Part shown: one piece after another, positions 1 to 11,870 of the stretch
Layout of the letters: every line of letters starts with the position of its first letter
Position numbering within the stretch: the stretch's first letter is position 1
Origin: Limonium bicolor
Taxonomy: Eukaryota; Streptophyta; Magnoliopsida; Caryophyllales; Plumbaginaceae
Reading direction: 5' to 3'
NCBI GenBank assembly: GCA_023374045.1
Contig: CM041780.1
Location: 96,567,005 to 96,631,004, forward strand
Length of the DNA: 64,000 nt
Notes under the pieces: generated by a model
The model's input: the letters and a program-made list of their open reading frames with translations, nothing else
Database searches by the model: none
Told to the model about the DNA's origin: nothing
Translations under genes and position numbers: made by a program

Positions 1-1979
1 ATCACTTAATCATCCTTATCCATCAAAACATACTAATGGGTACAAAAATAAAGAATTCTCAAAACCGGTTAAAAACTTTTGGGCTATTTTGCATAAGGGA
101 TTTTGTAGTCTCTCCTTTTTCCGGTTTCCATCATTCAGCTCTATTTTTCAAGAGTTTCTGAATGTGGCCAAGACTCTCATCATTGGTTTTTATGGTTCAG
201 CCCTGTTTTGCAAGGGTTTCTGAATCAACCATGATTTTTTTTGTATTAAAGAACAAGGAATTTAGGAGAAAAACAAAAGGAAAAACTCTCGTTTCTTGCT
301 TTTATTTAGAGGCACTCATTGCAACCTCAAGGAATATAATGCTTTTCCTTTGGAAGAAGATTTTTTTCTTTCTTTTTCTTTTTTTCTTTTTCAACAAAAA
401 CCCTTTTTAAGATTTTCACCCAAAAGATTTTTCACAGTTTGAAAAAAAAAGAAAATAATATCCAGAAGTACATAAAGGAAAGAATAAGGAGAAAGATCAT
501 ATACTCATGTTATTAAAGAGAATCAAAAAAGTTAAAAACAGGAATCTACAAGTCATTAGAAAGCTTACCTCTTGAGAGAACAAGCATTTATTCATTCCTA
601 ATCTCATCTCAATCAAAAGCATGAAAAAAGTTTAGTAAAACATTGATAAAACTCACAACTTATGCATATTAAAAAAACTTATTCTTTTAAAGGGGGTCCC
701 TGCCCTACACTTGACAGGAACACTGTCCCCAGTGTTTAAAAGAAAAATAAAGAAAAAAATAAAGAAATAAAGAAAATAAGTGAGTCCCTTGTGGCGAAAG
801 AAGACCAGATGCGTGGGGTTGCCCTACACTTAGCCTTTGGCTACTTGGCAGAGTGATCAGAGATATCGATAGAGGTTATGAACGATCTCGCATACTCCCG
901 TTGATAAATTTAGCGTTGGAGACGGGAGTTGACCAAGTGGTCATGGTTGAGCAAAAAGTTACTGCAGCGACTTATGCTCCGTGCGAACGGTCAGATCTCT
1001 TGCAATTTCCACTTCCTAAGGTGTTGAAAAATCTTGGAATTCAGTGTACTAGGTGTGTGGTCGTGCACTAACCACATTCACCTGCTGAGGAAGAGAGCTC
1101 TTGCCAATCGCCTGCTGTATTTGAGTATTTGTGTAGGGAGTGTGCTTGAAGTGCATTCACCTAATTTACTTTGGAGGAGTACACAAAATTTTAACTTAAA
1201 CAAATTATAGTACGAAAAATAATAATAAGACAGGAATGTTACCAATTCAAGAGAGAAAAATAAAAATAATAAATGAATTTTTTTGAATATGCCGGACATA
1301 ATGCCGGGCGACTCGTATTTGGCAATGGACTTCTTCCATTAGTGCCGGATTGGTTTTACCCGGCTTCCTGCCCGGCTTATTTAAACTCGAAGAGAAAATA
1401 AAATAAATCAAAAAGAAAGAAGGGATGGATAAAACGAGATGTTTGTAATAATAAATAAAAAGATATTAACATAATTAAATCCGCAAAAATCAAAAGAAGA
1501 AACAAAGTTGCGTATGCCGGACGTGGTGTCAGGTGTTCGAAGCCCGGCATTGGACTTCCTCCAAGATTGCCGGGTTGATTTTACCCGGCGTTACGCCCAG
1601 CAAGTTCAAACTAAAAATAAATAAATTAATTAAACGGGAAAGAGAAGGTAAAAATAAAAGAAGGGTGCAAAAGGAAAGAATATTTACAAACAACTCTAAG
1701 ATTGAAGAGAAAATGTAAAATAAAAAGTTGAGATTGAATGTGCCGGATTGTGCGCCGGATGAATCCAGGCATGGTGCACGGCACACTCAACCTAGCGAAC
1801 AAAAACAAAAAGAATTAAAGAATAAAAACGTTGAATGTGTCGGGTAATGGATATCACGACTGACACCCGGCATATTCAACCGAACTAATGTATGTACAAT
1901 TTTAAATCAATAAATCAAAGAATCAAAAGAATAAAGAATAGGGCGTTTTACAGAATTTAGGACTTGGACTAAATCCAAG
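1..1979 (-). mobile_element. Internal 5' region of a gypsy-type LTR element (truncated by window edge)
   Basis: This stretch lies just inside the primer binding site of the minus-strand element whose LTR is at 2001-3397, so it is read right to left as its 5' untranslated or gag-proximal region. I see no gag or pol domain. It is AT-rich and punctuated by GC-rich blocks that repeat an imperfect inverted motif (ttgaatgtgccgg ... ccggcacattcaa), near 1285-1380, 1513-1600, 1735-1792 and 1833-1885. A short duplicated phrase (ttcag...caag.gtttctgaat) occurs at about 134-166 and 194-226. A 72-codon plus-strand frame at 853-1071 has more balanced composition than its surroundings but no family I recognise. 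The rest of the element lies to the left of the window. Confidence 0.6.
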
Positions 1980-1997
1980 TCCCCGGCAACGGCGCCA
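1980..1997 (-). other. Primer binding site, tRNA-Asp type
   Basis: The plus strand reads tccccggcaacggcgcca, which is the 3' end of plant tRNA-Asp including CCA. Its complement on the minus strand is therefore an 18-nt primer binding site. It sits 3 nt inside the LTR edge at 2001. A tRNA-Asp primer site is known for the Athila/Calypso group of Ty3/gypsy elements; that lineage assignment is inference because no coding domain is in the window. Confidence 0.85.
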
Positions 1998-2000
1998 ATT

Positions 2001-3397
2001 TGCTAAACAGAAAATTGTAGGGAAAAACTATATATAAAATGAATAAAATAATAAACTAATCCTAATTAAGTAATAATTTGTCCTAGATTCGGGATTAAAT
2101 CAACCAAGTAATAATATGATCACGCAATGAACCTCAAAACTCGAACTTAACCAAACAACTAGAAGGCGCCGGACATCCTGCCGGACACCAGATGCACGAC
2201 ACATTCAAAGACGTTGAATGTGCCGGACACAGTAGACCCGGCAGTGCACCCGGCACGTTCAATTGTAAAAACCACTCTCTTGCTTCGAAATTGATAACAA
2301 TAAACTCACCGCCTATTAACAAATCGAGCATATATCATGCCACGAAATGAACAAGGTAATGGGGGAAGATGGGTTAATTCGGAATCTTTTATGCTAACCC
2401 TAAATCATAGATGAAAACATCAAAGACCACTAAGATTTGTCTAACCCATCCTACTTGGGCTTTTCCTCTCAGTAGAATTTGCACAAAGAGAATGAGTGAT
2501 CAACTAATTCCCTTGCAATAAGAACCAATATCTTAATGAACGCTTGAAATTATATTGAGAGAATCATAGTGTTTACAAGAAGGAATTCATCCCTAACCAA
2601 GAACCTAACAAAGAATTCTACATCACCATCCACACAACTACAAGAAGAGAATACAAAGGGGAAGAAGGAGATGTTCAAAGCCTTAACCCGACAAGGTCTT
2701 CTTCTTCTCTTGCGTGGATGGAGTGTAGACTTCTTTAGACACCAACAATGGAGTGGAGCGGAAGTAGAGATGTGAATGGAGTGTATTGTGATGTTGAAGT
2801 GTGCTCTCAAATGACCACATGGGTAGGGTATTTATAGGTGTTGGAAGTGATTCTATGGGAAGACATATCTTAAATGATGTCTTTCCATAAAGATACACCT
2901 TCAAGACATGTCTTTAGCAAAAAGATACCTTCTACCCTAGTTGTGTTGGTATGGAAAGACACATCACCAAATGATGTCTTTCCATAGTGTCTTCCCATCC
3001 AAAAGATATCTTTCCAACCAAAAGACACCTCTTCACCATAAGACACCTTTTCACCATGAGACACCTTTTCACCAAAAGACACCTTTTTGCCAAGAGACAC
3101 CTCTTCATCAAAAGACACCTCTTCATCAAAAGACACCTCTTCATGTACTGCTAACTTCTGGTGAACTGAGGCAACTTTTTACTTGTGCCGGCTAGGATGT
3201 ACCCGGCATTACATCCGGCATCAATGTACTTTTGGCTAGAAACTTGTTCCTTGTACACAAAATACATAAACACATAAGACTGGACTAATAAAATACTTTA
3301 GTACATAATATAGCGTAAATAACATACATTAAACCTTATTAACACAAATATAATCCTAAATCTAGTGCATAAAATATTATAAGTTTGTGGCTTATCA
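2001..3397 (-). mobile_element. 5' LTR of an Athila-like gypsy element
   Basis: The LTR starts on the minus strand with TGATAAGCC at 3397 and ends TTTAGCA at 2001, giving TG...CA termini and a length of 1397 bp. The primer site follows immediately. It contains two copies of the GC-rich inverted motif seen in the internal region (about 2213-2262 and 3185-3225) and a short-period tandem array at 3010-3145. The flank at 3398 (ttggg) would be the right target-site duplication; the left partner is outside the window. The element is inserted into the LTR fragment that continues at 3398. Confidence 0.75.
3010..3145. repeat. About 18-bp tandem repeat in the LTR
   Basis: Seven to eight imperfect copies of a unit like aaaagacacctcttcatc. 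The period is a multiple of three, so short frames stay open on both strands (plus: KTPLHQ-type repeats; minus: KRCLLM-type repeats). I read these frames as by-products of the repeat, not genes. Confidence 0.8.
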
Positions 3398-4531
3398 TTG
3401 GGTTAGGGGGATTGTGAGTCACGCGTGCGAGGAAGAGGAAACAACAGAGCGTTTGTTTCCGAATTCATGGTCGAACTCCCTTGTTACCGGGTCGTGTGCC
3501 ACATAGTGGTGCCCTGCGGGGCCGTGTGCCACATAGTGGTGCCCGATTGGGGTAAGGCTGGCAGAGCTTACCCGTCTAAGAGGTAAGCTGGGTATTATGG
3601 GATAGGAAAGAGGGAACATGAGAGAATGTTTCTAATCCCGTATTGAGATTATAAAAGCCCGGTGGTGAGACCTATATATGTCTCTGCCCGGAGGCCTATG
3701 AGGCTTAACCTAAAATTATTCAAGAGTAGAATAATTAAGAAAACTAGATCAGGACTGAGAGTGTCTAAAGATCTAGGAGACAAGTAAACTACCCGGTTAG
3801 GATGGAAAGTTGGTGATTAACGAGAATAAAACTCACTTGAGATACGGTCTCTCAAGGTGTAAGAATAAGGTAGATGAATTTACCGAGCTGGATGTGATAT
3901 CTGTGTGGGTTCTATTTCTTGATTGTATATCTTTGAATGTGTGCATGATTAATGCATAGTTTGAGCATGATTAATTGAATTAAAATAAACCGCATGTTCT
4001 CGACCAATTAGTCGGCGTACCCTCGCTAGCATGCGGGGTATGCGAATTTCATATGCAGCAATTTTGCTGAGCTCCTAGGGGCATCGTTTTTATTTTCTAG
4101 GTACATGGATGCCGATCACCGTTCGAGAGTAGGACGGGTTATTATCAAATATGGGTAGCTGTTAAGAAATTGTATTTGTTGTATTATGGGATTGTAAGAC
4201 CGCACGGTCATCAATAGACTTGGGAATTGTAGATACTTGGTATAGCATTGAACGGATATTGTATTGTAAATTTATGGATTTGGAGTTATAATTGAATTGA
4301 GATTGACTAAGGAAAGAAATGTATAGTTTGGTGGTAGCACTCGGTATATAAGACCCATCAGACCGATATTGTATTTGTAATGTTTGTTTGGATTAGGTTT
4401 GGCCTTGTTAGTCACGTTGGTGACTAACGGCATTGTATCACCCCCGGTTGTAGTTGAAATTCCGCTGCATTATGGTTGGTAATTGAGACTAGTTAGGAGA
4501 TAATGACTGGATTACCAGTAGGGGTGTTACA
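3398..4531 (+). mobile_element. 3' part of a long LTR (TGAAATACCC...GGGTGTTACA family)
   Basis: The segment ends in ggggtgttaca at 4531, the same terminus as the long LTRs at 31185 and 44985 (opposite orientation) and 40251-44306. It also shares long blocks with the reverse complement of 31185-32300, for example the stretch from catgttctcgacc at 3992, which lies about 540 bp from the LTR end in both copies. Its left part was displaced by the gypsy element at 3397. The following 5 bp, caatt at 4532-4536, match the sequence expected inside a tRNA-array unit and are the likely right target-site duplication. Confidence 0.7.
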
Positions 4532-5500
4532 CAATTTGTAGAGCTTCTTTGCGGCTTCCTCAAAACTAGATTGTTATTTGTAGTATCAATTTTTGAACCA
4601 ATGTGGAACAAAAGTTTTTTAAATCAAAATAGTATTCAATACATGTTATGATATACCACTACAACTTCTTTTCTTAAAAAAATGATATGGAGTAGCATAA
4701 AAAAATATGAAAACTAGTTAAAAAAACTGCTAAATGTAATTTTTACGTTTCATTTTTTTAGCTCTTGGTTCAAATTATGGATTGTGTTTATTGAAATCAA
4801 ATTTAATTCATTCAAATCCTCTTCAACTTTTTTATTTGGTAAAATTGTTATTTCGTAGCACAAACAGTAAAAATAGCAATAGACTTTACACCTTATTTTG
4901 ATGTTACATTGAGAAAATGTTCATATTAGTTGAAGATATAGACGTTTCACGGCATTCACTGAAAAGTTGTTTCACTTAATTAAAATTTTTTGAAACATTA
5001 CTTACCACAAGAAAATGTGTGCGCAATATATATGGCTTTGTATACCTTCTCTCTCATAATTACATTTACACTTCTCTTTTAAAGACACTTGTCAAAATCC
5101 TCTCTACTGTCACCGGATTTTTCTTCGGCCCTCCGCAGGACCACCACAAGAAAATAAATTCTTGTGATTTTTTTGAAAATATTTATACGACTAGAATTTG
5201 GTGTGGTGATCATGAATCTTGTGTTAGTTTATTCAAAAATCACTTCACTCACGCTAGATCCACAAAATAAAATTGTAAAAGAAGCTTCAAAAACTCCATT
5301 ATTAGAGTTTTATCACATTTCAACAAAATCGTGAAACTAAAAAAATCGTGAAACTACAACTCACGATTTCACTATTCATTGAGATATGTTAATAACCATA
5401 TCATTTTAAAAAATAATAACAATCCCAGCAATACATCATAATATCTTAAAATATTAATTAGATTTGTAAAATGCTATACTACACTAATACTCTAAAAAAA

Positions 5501-5572
5501 TGCCCCCATGTAGGATTAAACTGCAGACCTTCAGTTTACAAGACTAATGCTCTACCACTGAGCTATAAGGGC
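5501..5572 (-). pseudogene. tRNA-Thr(UGU)-like, copy 1
   Basis: The block is 72 nt with intact acceptor, D and anticodon arms and a UGU anticodon. The T arm has one mismatched pair and the B box reads TTTAA where TTCAA is expected, so Pol III activity is doubtful. A T run follows the 3' end on the minus strand. Confidence 0.7.
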
Positions 5573-6301
5573 ATCAATAATATATAGTGAACTTATTTTG
5601 AAATTAATTTGTGGAGCCTTTTTTGCGTTTCCTCAAAAGTAGATTCTTATTAGTAGTATCAACTTACTAACCAATGTAGTACATAATTCTTTCAAATCAA
5701 AATAGTATTCAAAACATGCTATGATGTACCATTGCAACTTTTTTTCTCCAAAAAATGATATAGAGTAGCATAAACGGTTGAAATATGAAAACTAGTTAAA
5801 AAAAGATGCCAAATGTAAGTTTTATTTTCATTCTTTTAGCTCTATGTTGAAATTATGGATTGTGTTTACAGAAATCACATTTTTTAATTCATTCAAATCC
5901 ACCTCAACTTTTTTTTGTAAAATTATGAACACTTTATACATTCTTTTGCTGTTGCATTTGATAAAATGTTCATATTGGTTGAAGATAACATTTCATGGCA
6001 TTCACTGAAAAATTGTTTCAATTAGTTAAAAACGTGTTGAAACATTACTTACTATAAAAAAATGTGCGAGCAATATATATGGCTTTGTGTACCTTCTGCT
6101 CACATAATTTCACTTACACTTTCTTTTCTAAAGACACTCGTCGAAATCCTCTCGTATTGTCACAGAGTTTTCTTTGGCCCCCGCTAAACCACCACCGAAA
6201 ATAAATTCCGATGATTTTTTTTTGAAAATATTTATACCACATGGTTGATCTTGGTGTTGTGATATGAATTTTGTGTTAGTTTATCCAAATATCACTTCAT
6301 T

Positions 6302-6306
6302 CAAAC
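6302..6306. repeat. Target-site duplication of the copia element (left)
   Basis: caaac, matched by caaac at 11788-11792 on the other side of the element. Confidence 0.9.
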
Positions 6307-6538
6307 TGAAAGAAATCGACTAAGAGAAAGATTTCTTGAATTTGATTGACGAACACGAGCCACACAGCTCGGGAGAAAGGAAGAGCAAAGGTACAAGATA
6401 ATCACCCGAAACAAAACCCTAACACCAACTAAATAAGGTCAAAGCCAACGGTCAGAAGACCTAACCCAAATGACGCGTTCCAGGAAACATAAATACTAAC
6501 AATAAATAAATAACTCCTAATAAATAACTCCTCTAACA
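6307..6538 (-). mobile_element. 3' LTR of the copia element
   Basis: 232 bp, starting TGTTAGAGG and ending CTTTCA on the minus strand. It is nearly identical to the 5' LTR, with a few substitutions and small indels such as cggtcagaagacc against cggtcaaagacc. This points to a fairly recent insertion. Confidence 0.9.
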
Positions 6539-6978
6539 CCCCCCCCCCCCTCAAACCGAAGGAGGGAATCAGACGCAGGTTTGGAAGCATCAGGCAACAT
6601 CCCCATCCTCTGAATCTGCGCAGGATAGGACCTACCAGCCAGAGACTTAGTGAGAACATCAGCAACTTGGTCTCTGGAACTCACAAAATCCACTGAAATA
6701 AGTCCTTCTTGGAGCTTCTGTCTGACGAAGTGCACATCTAACTCTATGTGCTTAGTCCTCTCATGGAGGACTGGGTTCCGGGCAATATAGATAGCTGACT
6801 GGCTGTCACTCTTAACAGGCACCGGAAGAATGTCCTTTACTCCCAACTCGTGCACGACTCTAGTGACCCAACTCAGTTCTGTTGTCACGCTTCGCATTGC
6901 TCTATACTCAGCCTCTGCTGATGATAGGGCTACTGTGGTTTGTTTTTTAGACTTCCATGAAAGGGTACTCCCGCCCAT
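6539..6978 (-). pseudogene. copia RNase H domain (C-terminal part of pol)
   Basis: The translation holds the plant copia RNase H signature VALSSAEAEYRAM, followed by ELGV...PVKSDSQSAIYIARNP and HERTKHIELDVHFVRQKL, the usual C-terminal RNase H blocks with the D-E-D acids present. The frame runs to the polypurine tract next to the 3' LTR. It is separated from the reverse transcriptase frame by an in-frame stop near 6979, consistent with a point-mutated single polyprotein. Confidence 0.9.
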
Positions 6979-7970
6979 CTATATGAAGTAGTCGCTGATA
7001 GACCTTCTTGTATTGGGACACCCTGCCCAATCTGAATCACAAAAGGCTATCAGCTTGAAGTCATTTCTGGAATTAAAAAGAAGACCATAAGACAGAGTGC
7101 CACGAATATAATGTAGGGTATGCAATGCAGCGTGATAATGACCTTCTGTAGGACAACTCAAAAACTGACTAAGTAATTGTATGGTAAAGCACAAATCAGG
7201 TCTACTATGTGATAAATATCCTATTTTACCAACCAGCCTCCGATAAACAGATGGATCCTTTAAAAAATTTCCATCTTCTTTTCTGAGTTTAAGACTGATA
7301 TCTAGTGGACTAACAGAAACCTTTTTACCGTTGGGATCAAACTCATTAAGCAGATCTTCACAGTACTTCCTTTGCAACAAAACAACACCATTTTCAGTAT
7401 GCAGAAATTGCATGCCTAAGAAGAAGTTCAGAATTCCCAGATCCTTAATTTTAAATTGTTCATCCAGTTTCCTTTTAATTAACTCAATAAAGACATAATC
7501 ATCACCAGTAATCAGGATGTCATCGACATAAACAGCTAAAAAACACACTTTGCCAGCTTCAGATTTAGTAAAAAGAGAATAATCGTTAAGAGACTGAACA
7601 AAATTAAGTGATTTTAGGAAAATGCTAAGTTATGGTGCCACTGTCTAGAGGATGCTTCAGCCCATACAGAGACTTATTTAACTTACACATTTTCTGACTT
7701 TTCTTCTTGTGACCTTGAGGTATTTCCATGCCACTCTCCTCAAGATCACCATGAAGAAAAGCATTGTTTATGTCCAATTGACTAATCCTCCAGTTTCTTT
7801 TTGTGGCAATGATGATCAGGGCTTTAATAGTGGTGAATCTAACTACCGGAGAAAAAGTTTCTAAGTAATCAATGCCAAATTTCTGGGTGTAACCCTTAGC
7901 TACAAGCCTATCCTTAAACCTTTCTACTTTCCATCTGCCCTCAGTTTAATTTGTAAACCCACCTACACTT
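6979..7970 (-). pseudogene. copia reverse transcriptase (broken)
   Basis: The right end continues the frame that begins upstream with the AMHEELVALDRNHTWDLVDLP block. A damaged middle follows ([22 protein letters not shown], about 7640-7740). The palm motif FLAVYVDDILITGDD is at about 7500-7548, followed by DLGILNFFLGMQ. The YVDD box keeps both catalytic aspartates. At least two frameshifts separate the fingers from the palm, and a stop follows the SRRSIS block before RNase H. This is a dead copy. Confidence 0.9.
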
Positions 7971-8551
7971 TATGGGTTTAACTCCCTTTGGCAGATCAAC
8001 AAGGTCCCAAGTATGGTTCCTATCTAAAGCAACTAATTCCTCATGCATAGCTTTTTGCCATTCAGCAACTTTCATAGCCTCATTAAAAGAATTGGGTTCA
8101 GTATGTGTGTTAAGACTAGCATGCATGCAGTAAAAAGGATTTTTCTCATTTAAGGACAGACCAAAAGTTGGAGACATGCTTGTTAGGCTATCATCATTCA
8201 AAACAAGAAAATCAGAGGCATTAGTGTTCACACAAGAGTTAACAGAGGAAACTGTCATCATTCTATCTTTGAGAATTCAGAGAAGCAGTCATAAGAGGGA
8301 CTAGAAGAGGACTTATCTCCGTTGTAGGCCAATGATGCAAGATCATAGTCAGTCAAATACTTGGGCATCTGCCTACTCCTTTCTGATCTTCTTAGATTGA
8401 TGGTCTGCAGCTCTGAATCTGGGGTGTTATCACTGTTGTTGTCACCATCTTCTTCATCTAAGTTGGTGATAATCCTTGTTTCTTCTTCTGTTGGAGGGGT
8501 AATCGTGCCCTGTTCTGCATGTTTGTCTGTTTCTTCTCCATGAGAGAGCTG
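7941..8551 (-). pseudogene. copia integrase-RT linker and RT N-terminus
   Basis: The frame at 7941-8261 ends in the conserved start of copia reverse transcriptase (EWQKAMHEELVALDRNHTWDLVDLPKGVKPIKCRWVYK, given here only as the block name). The 8262-8551 part is a low-complexity acidic and serine-rich linker with frame breaks, normal for the variable region between integrase and RT. Confidence 0.8.
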
Positions 8552-9375
8552 CTACCTTACACTTGTTTCATTCACGTTAGTATCATCATCACAAATAACA
8601 GTTCTTTTTCCCAAAAAGAGATTCCCCATAGTGTCTGTGAATTCAGATTCTTTTGATTCTTTAGAACATAAGGGATAGATTTCTTCATAAAAAACAACAT
8701 CTCTGTTATGAATGATTTTATGATTGTCAAGGTCATAAAGTTTATATCCTTTAGTATTTTGTCCATAGCCAAGAAGAACACACTTAAGAGACTTAGGAGC
8801 AAATTTATCATGTTGTTCTTTATTAATGTGTGCAAAACAGAGGCAGCCAAAACTCCTAAGTATGGTGTAGTATGGTTTGTTCCCATGGATGATCTCATAA
8901 GGAGTCAGATTGTTAACACTCGAAAGGGGCATTCTATTAATCAGGAAAGTGGCTGTAAGAACGCTTTCTCCCCGGAATTTTCTTGGGAGAGATGAATGAA
9001 ACATGAGAGCACGGGCAGTCTCTAGGATATGTCTATGTTTTCTCTCAGTAAATCCGTTCTGTTGAGGGGTATAGGGGCAAGAAGTTTGGTGCTTGATCCC
9101 TTAAACCTAAAGTCTCTACTCTACCCCTACTCTAGCAACTGCCCGTTTCTAGGCATTATCGGATCTAACACACTTAACTTTCCGTTGTGAACTGTTCTTT
9201 CTACCATATCTATGAAACTAACAATCAGCCCAAAACTATCGGACTTAGAAACAACTAGTTGGTTCCAAGTGGCCCTGCTCTTGTCATCTACTATGGTTAA
9301 GAAATAAGAAAAGCCATCATATGTCTTTAAACTATATGGACCCCACAGGTCAACATGTATCAGGTCAAAAATGTT
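8552..9375 (-). pseudogene. copia integrase core (broken)
   Basis: At about 9250-9375 the minus strand encodes DLIHVDLWGPY, carrying the first catalytic aspartate. 8552-9004 encodes the post-catalytic part (TATFLINRMPLSSVNNLTPYEIIHG and LRSFGCLCFAH), typical of copia integrases. The middle, where the second aspartate and the glutamate should lie, is shifted and carries stops near 9100, so the DDE triad is not continuous. Confidence 0.85.
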
Positions 9376-9735
9376 TTATGTTTTTATGGAACTAGAAGGA
9401 AAGGGCAACCTATGGCTTTTAGCTCTGTTGCAGGGTTCACATACTAGAGGTTTTTGTGTATGATCAACTTTGAAAAGGTTCAACTTTGCCATCTTATCTT
9501 TTGGGGGATGCCCCAGCCTATGGTGCCACAAACTCAGGGAAACTTGGCAGCTTAGAGCATTCTGTGAGAAGATGGTTTCATTAGGTGTGTTTCTTTCTGA
9601 GGCAGATCTAACAATCAGAGACAAAGGATCATGCAAACAAAAAGAATTACCTCCATTAGATTCAGAGTTCACAACTTCAGATACAGGTAGTGATTTGTTC
9701 ACATTGCTACCACAGAAACCATCTCCTAGAGTCAC
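9376..9735 (-). pseudogene. copia GAG-pre-integrase zinc domain
   Basis: The block LWHHRLGHPPKDKMAKL, followed by CEPCNRAKSHRLPF, is the His-His-Cys-Cys zinc-binding module at the integrase N-terminus of Ty1/copia elements. All four ligands are visible. The frame opens downstream of the protease and closes at a stop before the core domain. Confidence 0.88.
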
Positions 9736-9930
9736 TCTATCAGCACACAGATTTACTCCTATTTAACTCAGTGTTCAAAGCATTTGACACATGCCGTGGC
9801 GTATCAACCTTGCAATCAGAAATAGTGTCACCAAGACTAAAACTACCAGCACACAGATTAGACCATTTCTTTTTCCCTCTATCGAAACCTCTGTCTAGAA
9901 CATACAACCCTTTATGCAGTTGCCCAATCT

Positions 9931-10419
9931 TCAATTCTCACTGTTGTTAAAGGCCTGATAAGAATAGGAGGTGGGATCAAAACACAGCTTGACATTTGCT
10001 TGGCTAGACAGTTTACATACAGAGATGAGACCAAATTTAAAACTGGGCACATAAAGAACTTCTTTCAAGATCATCAAGCTATTAATCCTAACATCTCCAG
10101 TTAAATTAACAAATTGTGGATGCCCATCAGGCATCCCAACAGTGTGAGGTGGATCAAGAAAACGAATATTACTGAAAGCAGCTAATTCACCGCACATATG
10201 ATCACTTGCCCCGTTGTCAATAATCCAATCCATTCTACCAAACATGTCATTACAGGAGGCATTGAAAATCCTATAATTATTGTCAGTTAAATTATTCAAA
10301 TAGTGGCGAGAAATCATACCTACGAATCCACAGTTGGATTCCGCAGACTGTGAATCCTTGTTCACCACCCGGGACTTACTGATATATTGCAGAAGACCAT
10401 TGATTTGATCTATGGTCAA
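9931..10419 (-). pseudogene. copia aspartic protease
   Basis: The motif WIIDNGASDHM is the copia protease active site, with D-N-G-A-S in place of the usual D-S/T-G-A-S. Downstream GDVRINSLMILKEVLYVPSFKFGLISVCKL matches the rest of the domain. The catalytic aspartate is kept; the asparagine at the second position is unusual and may impair cleavage. Confidence 0.88.
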
Positions 10420-11450
10420 GACTCCATTGAAGGGATCTTTGGTTCCTTCCTCCTTTTGATCACTGGCTCCATTCGCCTAAGGCTTCTTGTCTCTACCGGT
10501 GCGCCAACCCGGAGGGAAACCGTGTTTCTGGTAACAACGGTCTTCGGAGTGCCCAATATTATGACAATGGCTACACTGAAGGCCGGTGTTTCGTCGATTT
10601 CCCCCTCATTGACCACGACCAAAGGGTTTCTTCCCTTTACTGGTTGAGAATGCCGACGAATTCTTGCTTTCTTGAACATGGGTGTTAGTCAAACCCTTCT
10701 GTCTTTCTTGGTGAATTAGGGTTGAGAAGGCTTGTTCCATGGTGGGCAGTGGCGAGATCATGAGAATATTCTCCCTGGCTCCGGTGTACTTGTCCTTTAG
10801 ACCCATCAAAAACTTGATAAGTCTTTAGGTCTTGATATAATTGCTAAACGCTTGGTCGGTAGAACACGTACAGCTAGGAAGAGAAGTAGTAGCGTTAAAC
10901 TCGTCCCAAATCATCCTTAATTTGGTGAAGTATTCCCCGATGGTGTCGCTCCCTTGTGTGGTGTTTGTTAGTCGTCGTTCAAGTTCAAACAGCCTTGTAG
11001 CATCTACAGAATCGTAGCGAGCACGCAAATCAGACCAGAGCTCTGCTGCGGATTTGCGGAAAAGAATGGAATCTCCAACCCTCTTCTCAAGGCTCATGAG
11101 CAGCCACGCCCGAACCATGTTATCACATCTCACCCAGGCTTCTGCTCGCACTTCTGAGTCTTGCGGCTTCGTCACCGTACCAAGAACAAACCCCAACTTG
11201 TTTTTAGAAGCGAGGGCGATTTGCACTTGGTGTTTCCAACAGGGAAAGCCAGGCCCTTCATCGTATTTCACAGCCAGCGCCTGCCCCGGGCTTTCAGAAT
11301 TTGCGAGATACAACGCGTCGCCAGCTTCAATTGCTCCTCCACTGCTACTGCCGCTTCCAACCCCGATCTTGTCCTTCTGTTTGCCATCTTCACCGTCCTT
11401 CAGCGTCTTATTGCCCACCAAATCGCCGCTCATGATTACAACAATTTTGC
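10420..11450 (-). pseudogene. copia gag (broken)
   Basis: The likely start codon gives MSGDLVGNK at about 11433. LYLANSESPGQALAVKYDEG through WKHQVQIALASKNKLGFVLGT is the gag_3-type N-terminal block of plant copia elements, then AELWSDLRARYDSVDATRLFELERRL and GEYFTKLRMIWDEF form the UBN2-like core. The frame breaks near 10825, continues with FLMGLKDKYTGAREN, and a CCHC zinc knuckle (C-S-H-C-H-N-I-G-H-S-E-D-R-C) is readable at about 10540-10590 in a third frame. At least two frameshifts lie inside gag. Confidence 0.88.
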
Positions 11451-11542
11451 CCAGCAAGATCGATGTGGAAAGGAGAAAGACTCGAAGAAGACACGAAAGA
11501 GGAGATGACGAAAATTCAAAAGACGGAAGCAAGGTCCAATGA

Positions 11543-11557
11543 CCTGCTCTGATACCA
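11543..11557 (-). other. Primer binding site, initiator tRNA-Met type
   Basis: The minus strand reads TGGTATCAGAGCAGG directly after the 5' LTR. The first 12 nt are the standard complement of the initiator tRNA-Met 3' end used by plant copia elements. Confidence 0.92.
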
Positions 11558-11787
11558 TAAAAGAAATCGACTAAGAGAAAGATTTCTTGAATTTGATTGA
11601 CGAACACGAGCCACACAACTTGGGAGAAAGGAAGAGCAAAGGTACAAGATAATCACCCGAAACAAAACCCTAACACCAACTAAATAAGGTCAAAGCCAAC
11701 GGTCAAAGACCTAACCCAAACGGCGCGTTCCAGAAACATAAATACTAACAATAAATAAATAACTCCTAATAAATAACTCCTCTAACA
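11558..11787 (-). mobile_element. 5' LTR of the copia element
   Basis: 230 bp, TGTTAGAGG at 11787 leftwards to 11558. The terminal CA has become TA here, a point mutation at the LTR-primer site junction. The target duplication caaac follows at 11788-11792. Confidence 0.9.
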
Positions 11788-11870
11788 CAAACTAAACAAA
11801 AATCTCAAAGAAGCTGCAAACACTCCATTATTGTATTTCTTCTCACTTTTCAACAAAATGTGAATCTAAA

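Larger units (their letters stand above)
6307..11787 (-). mobile_element. Complete but inactive Ty1/copia retrotransposon
   Basis: A 5.48 kb minus-strand element with LTRs at 11558-11787 (5') and 6307-6538 (3'), a 5-bp duplication caaac on both sides, a primer site complementary to initiator tRNA-Met at 11543-11557 and a G-rich polypurine tract at about 6539-6553. The order gag, protease, integrase, reverse transcriptase, RNase H from right to left is the Ty1/copia order. Every domain is recognisable but the reading frame is broken many times, so it cannot code for its own movement. It is inserted in a unit of the tRNA array; the unit sequence resumes at 11793. Confidence 0.93.

Noticed and set aside
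3010..3145. Small repeat-containing protein genes on either strand
   Set aside because: Frames are open only because the repeat period is a multiple of three; no start context or flanking coding sequence.
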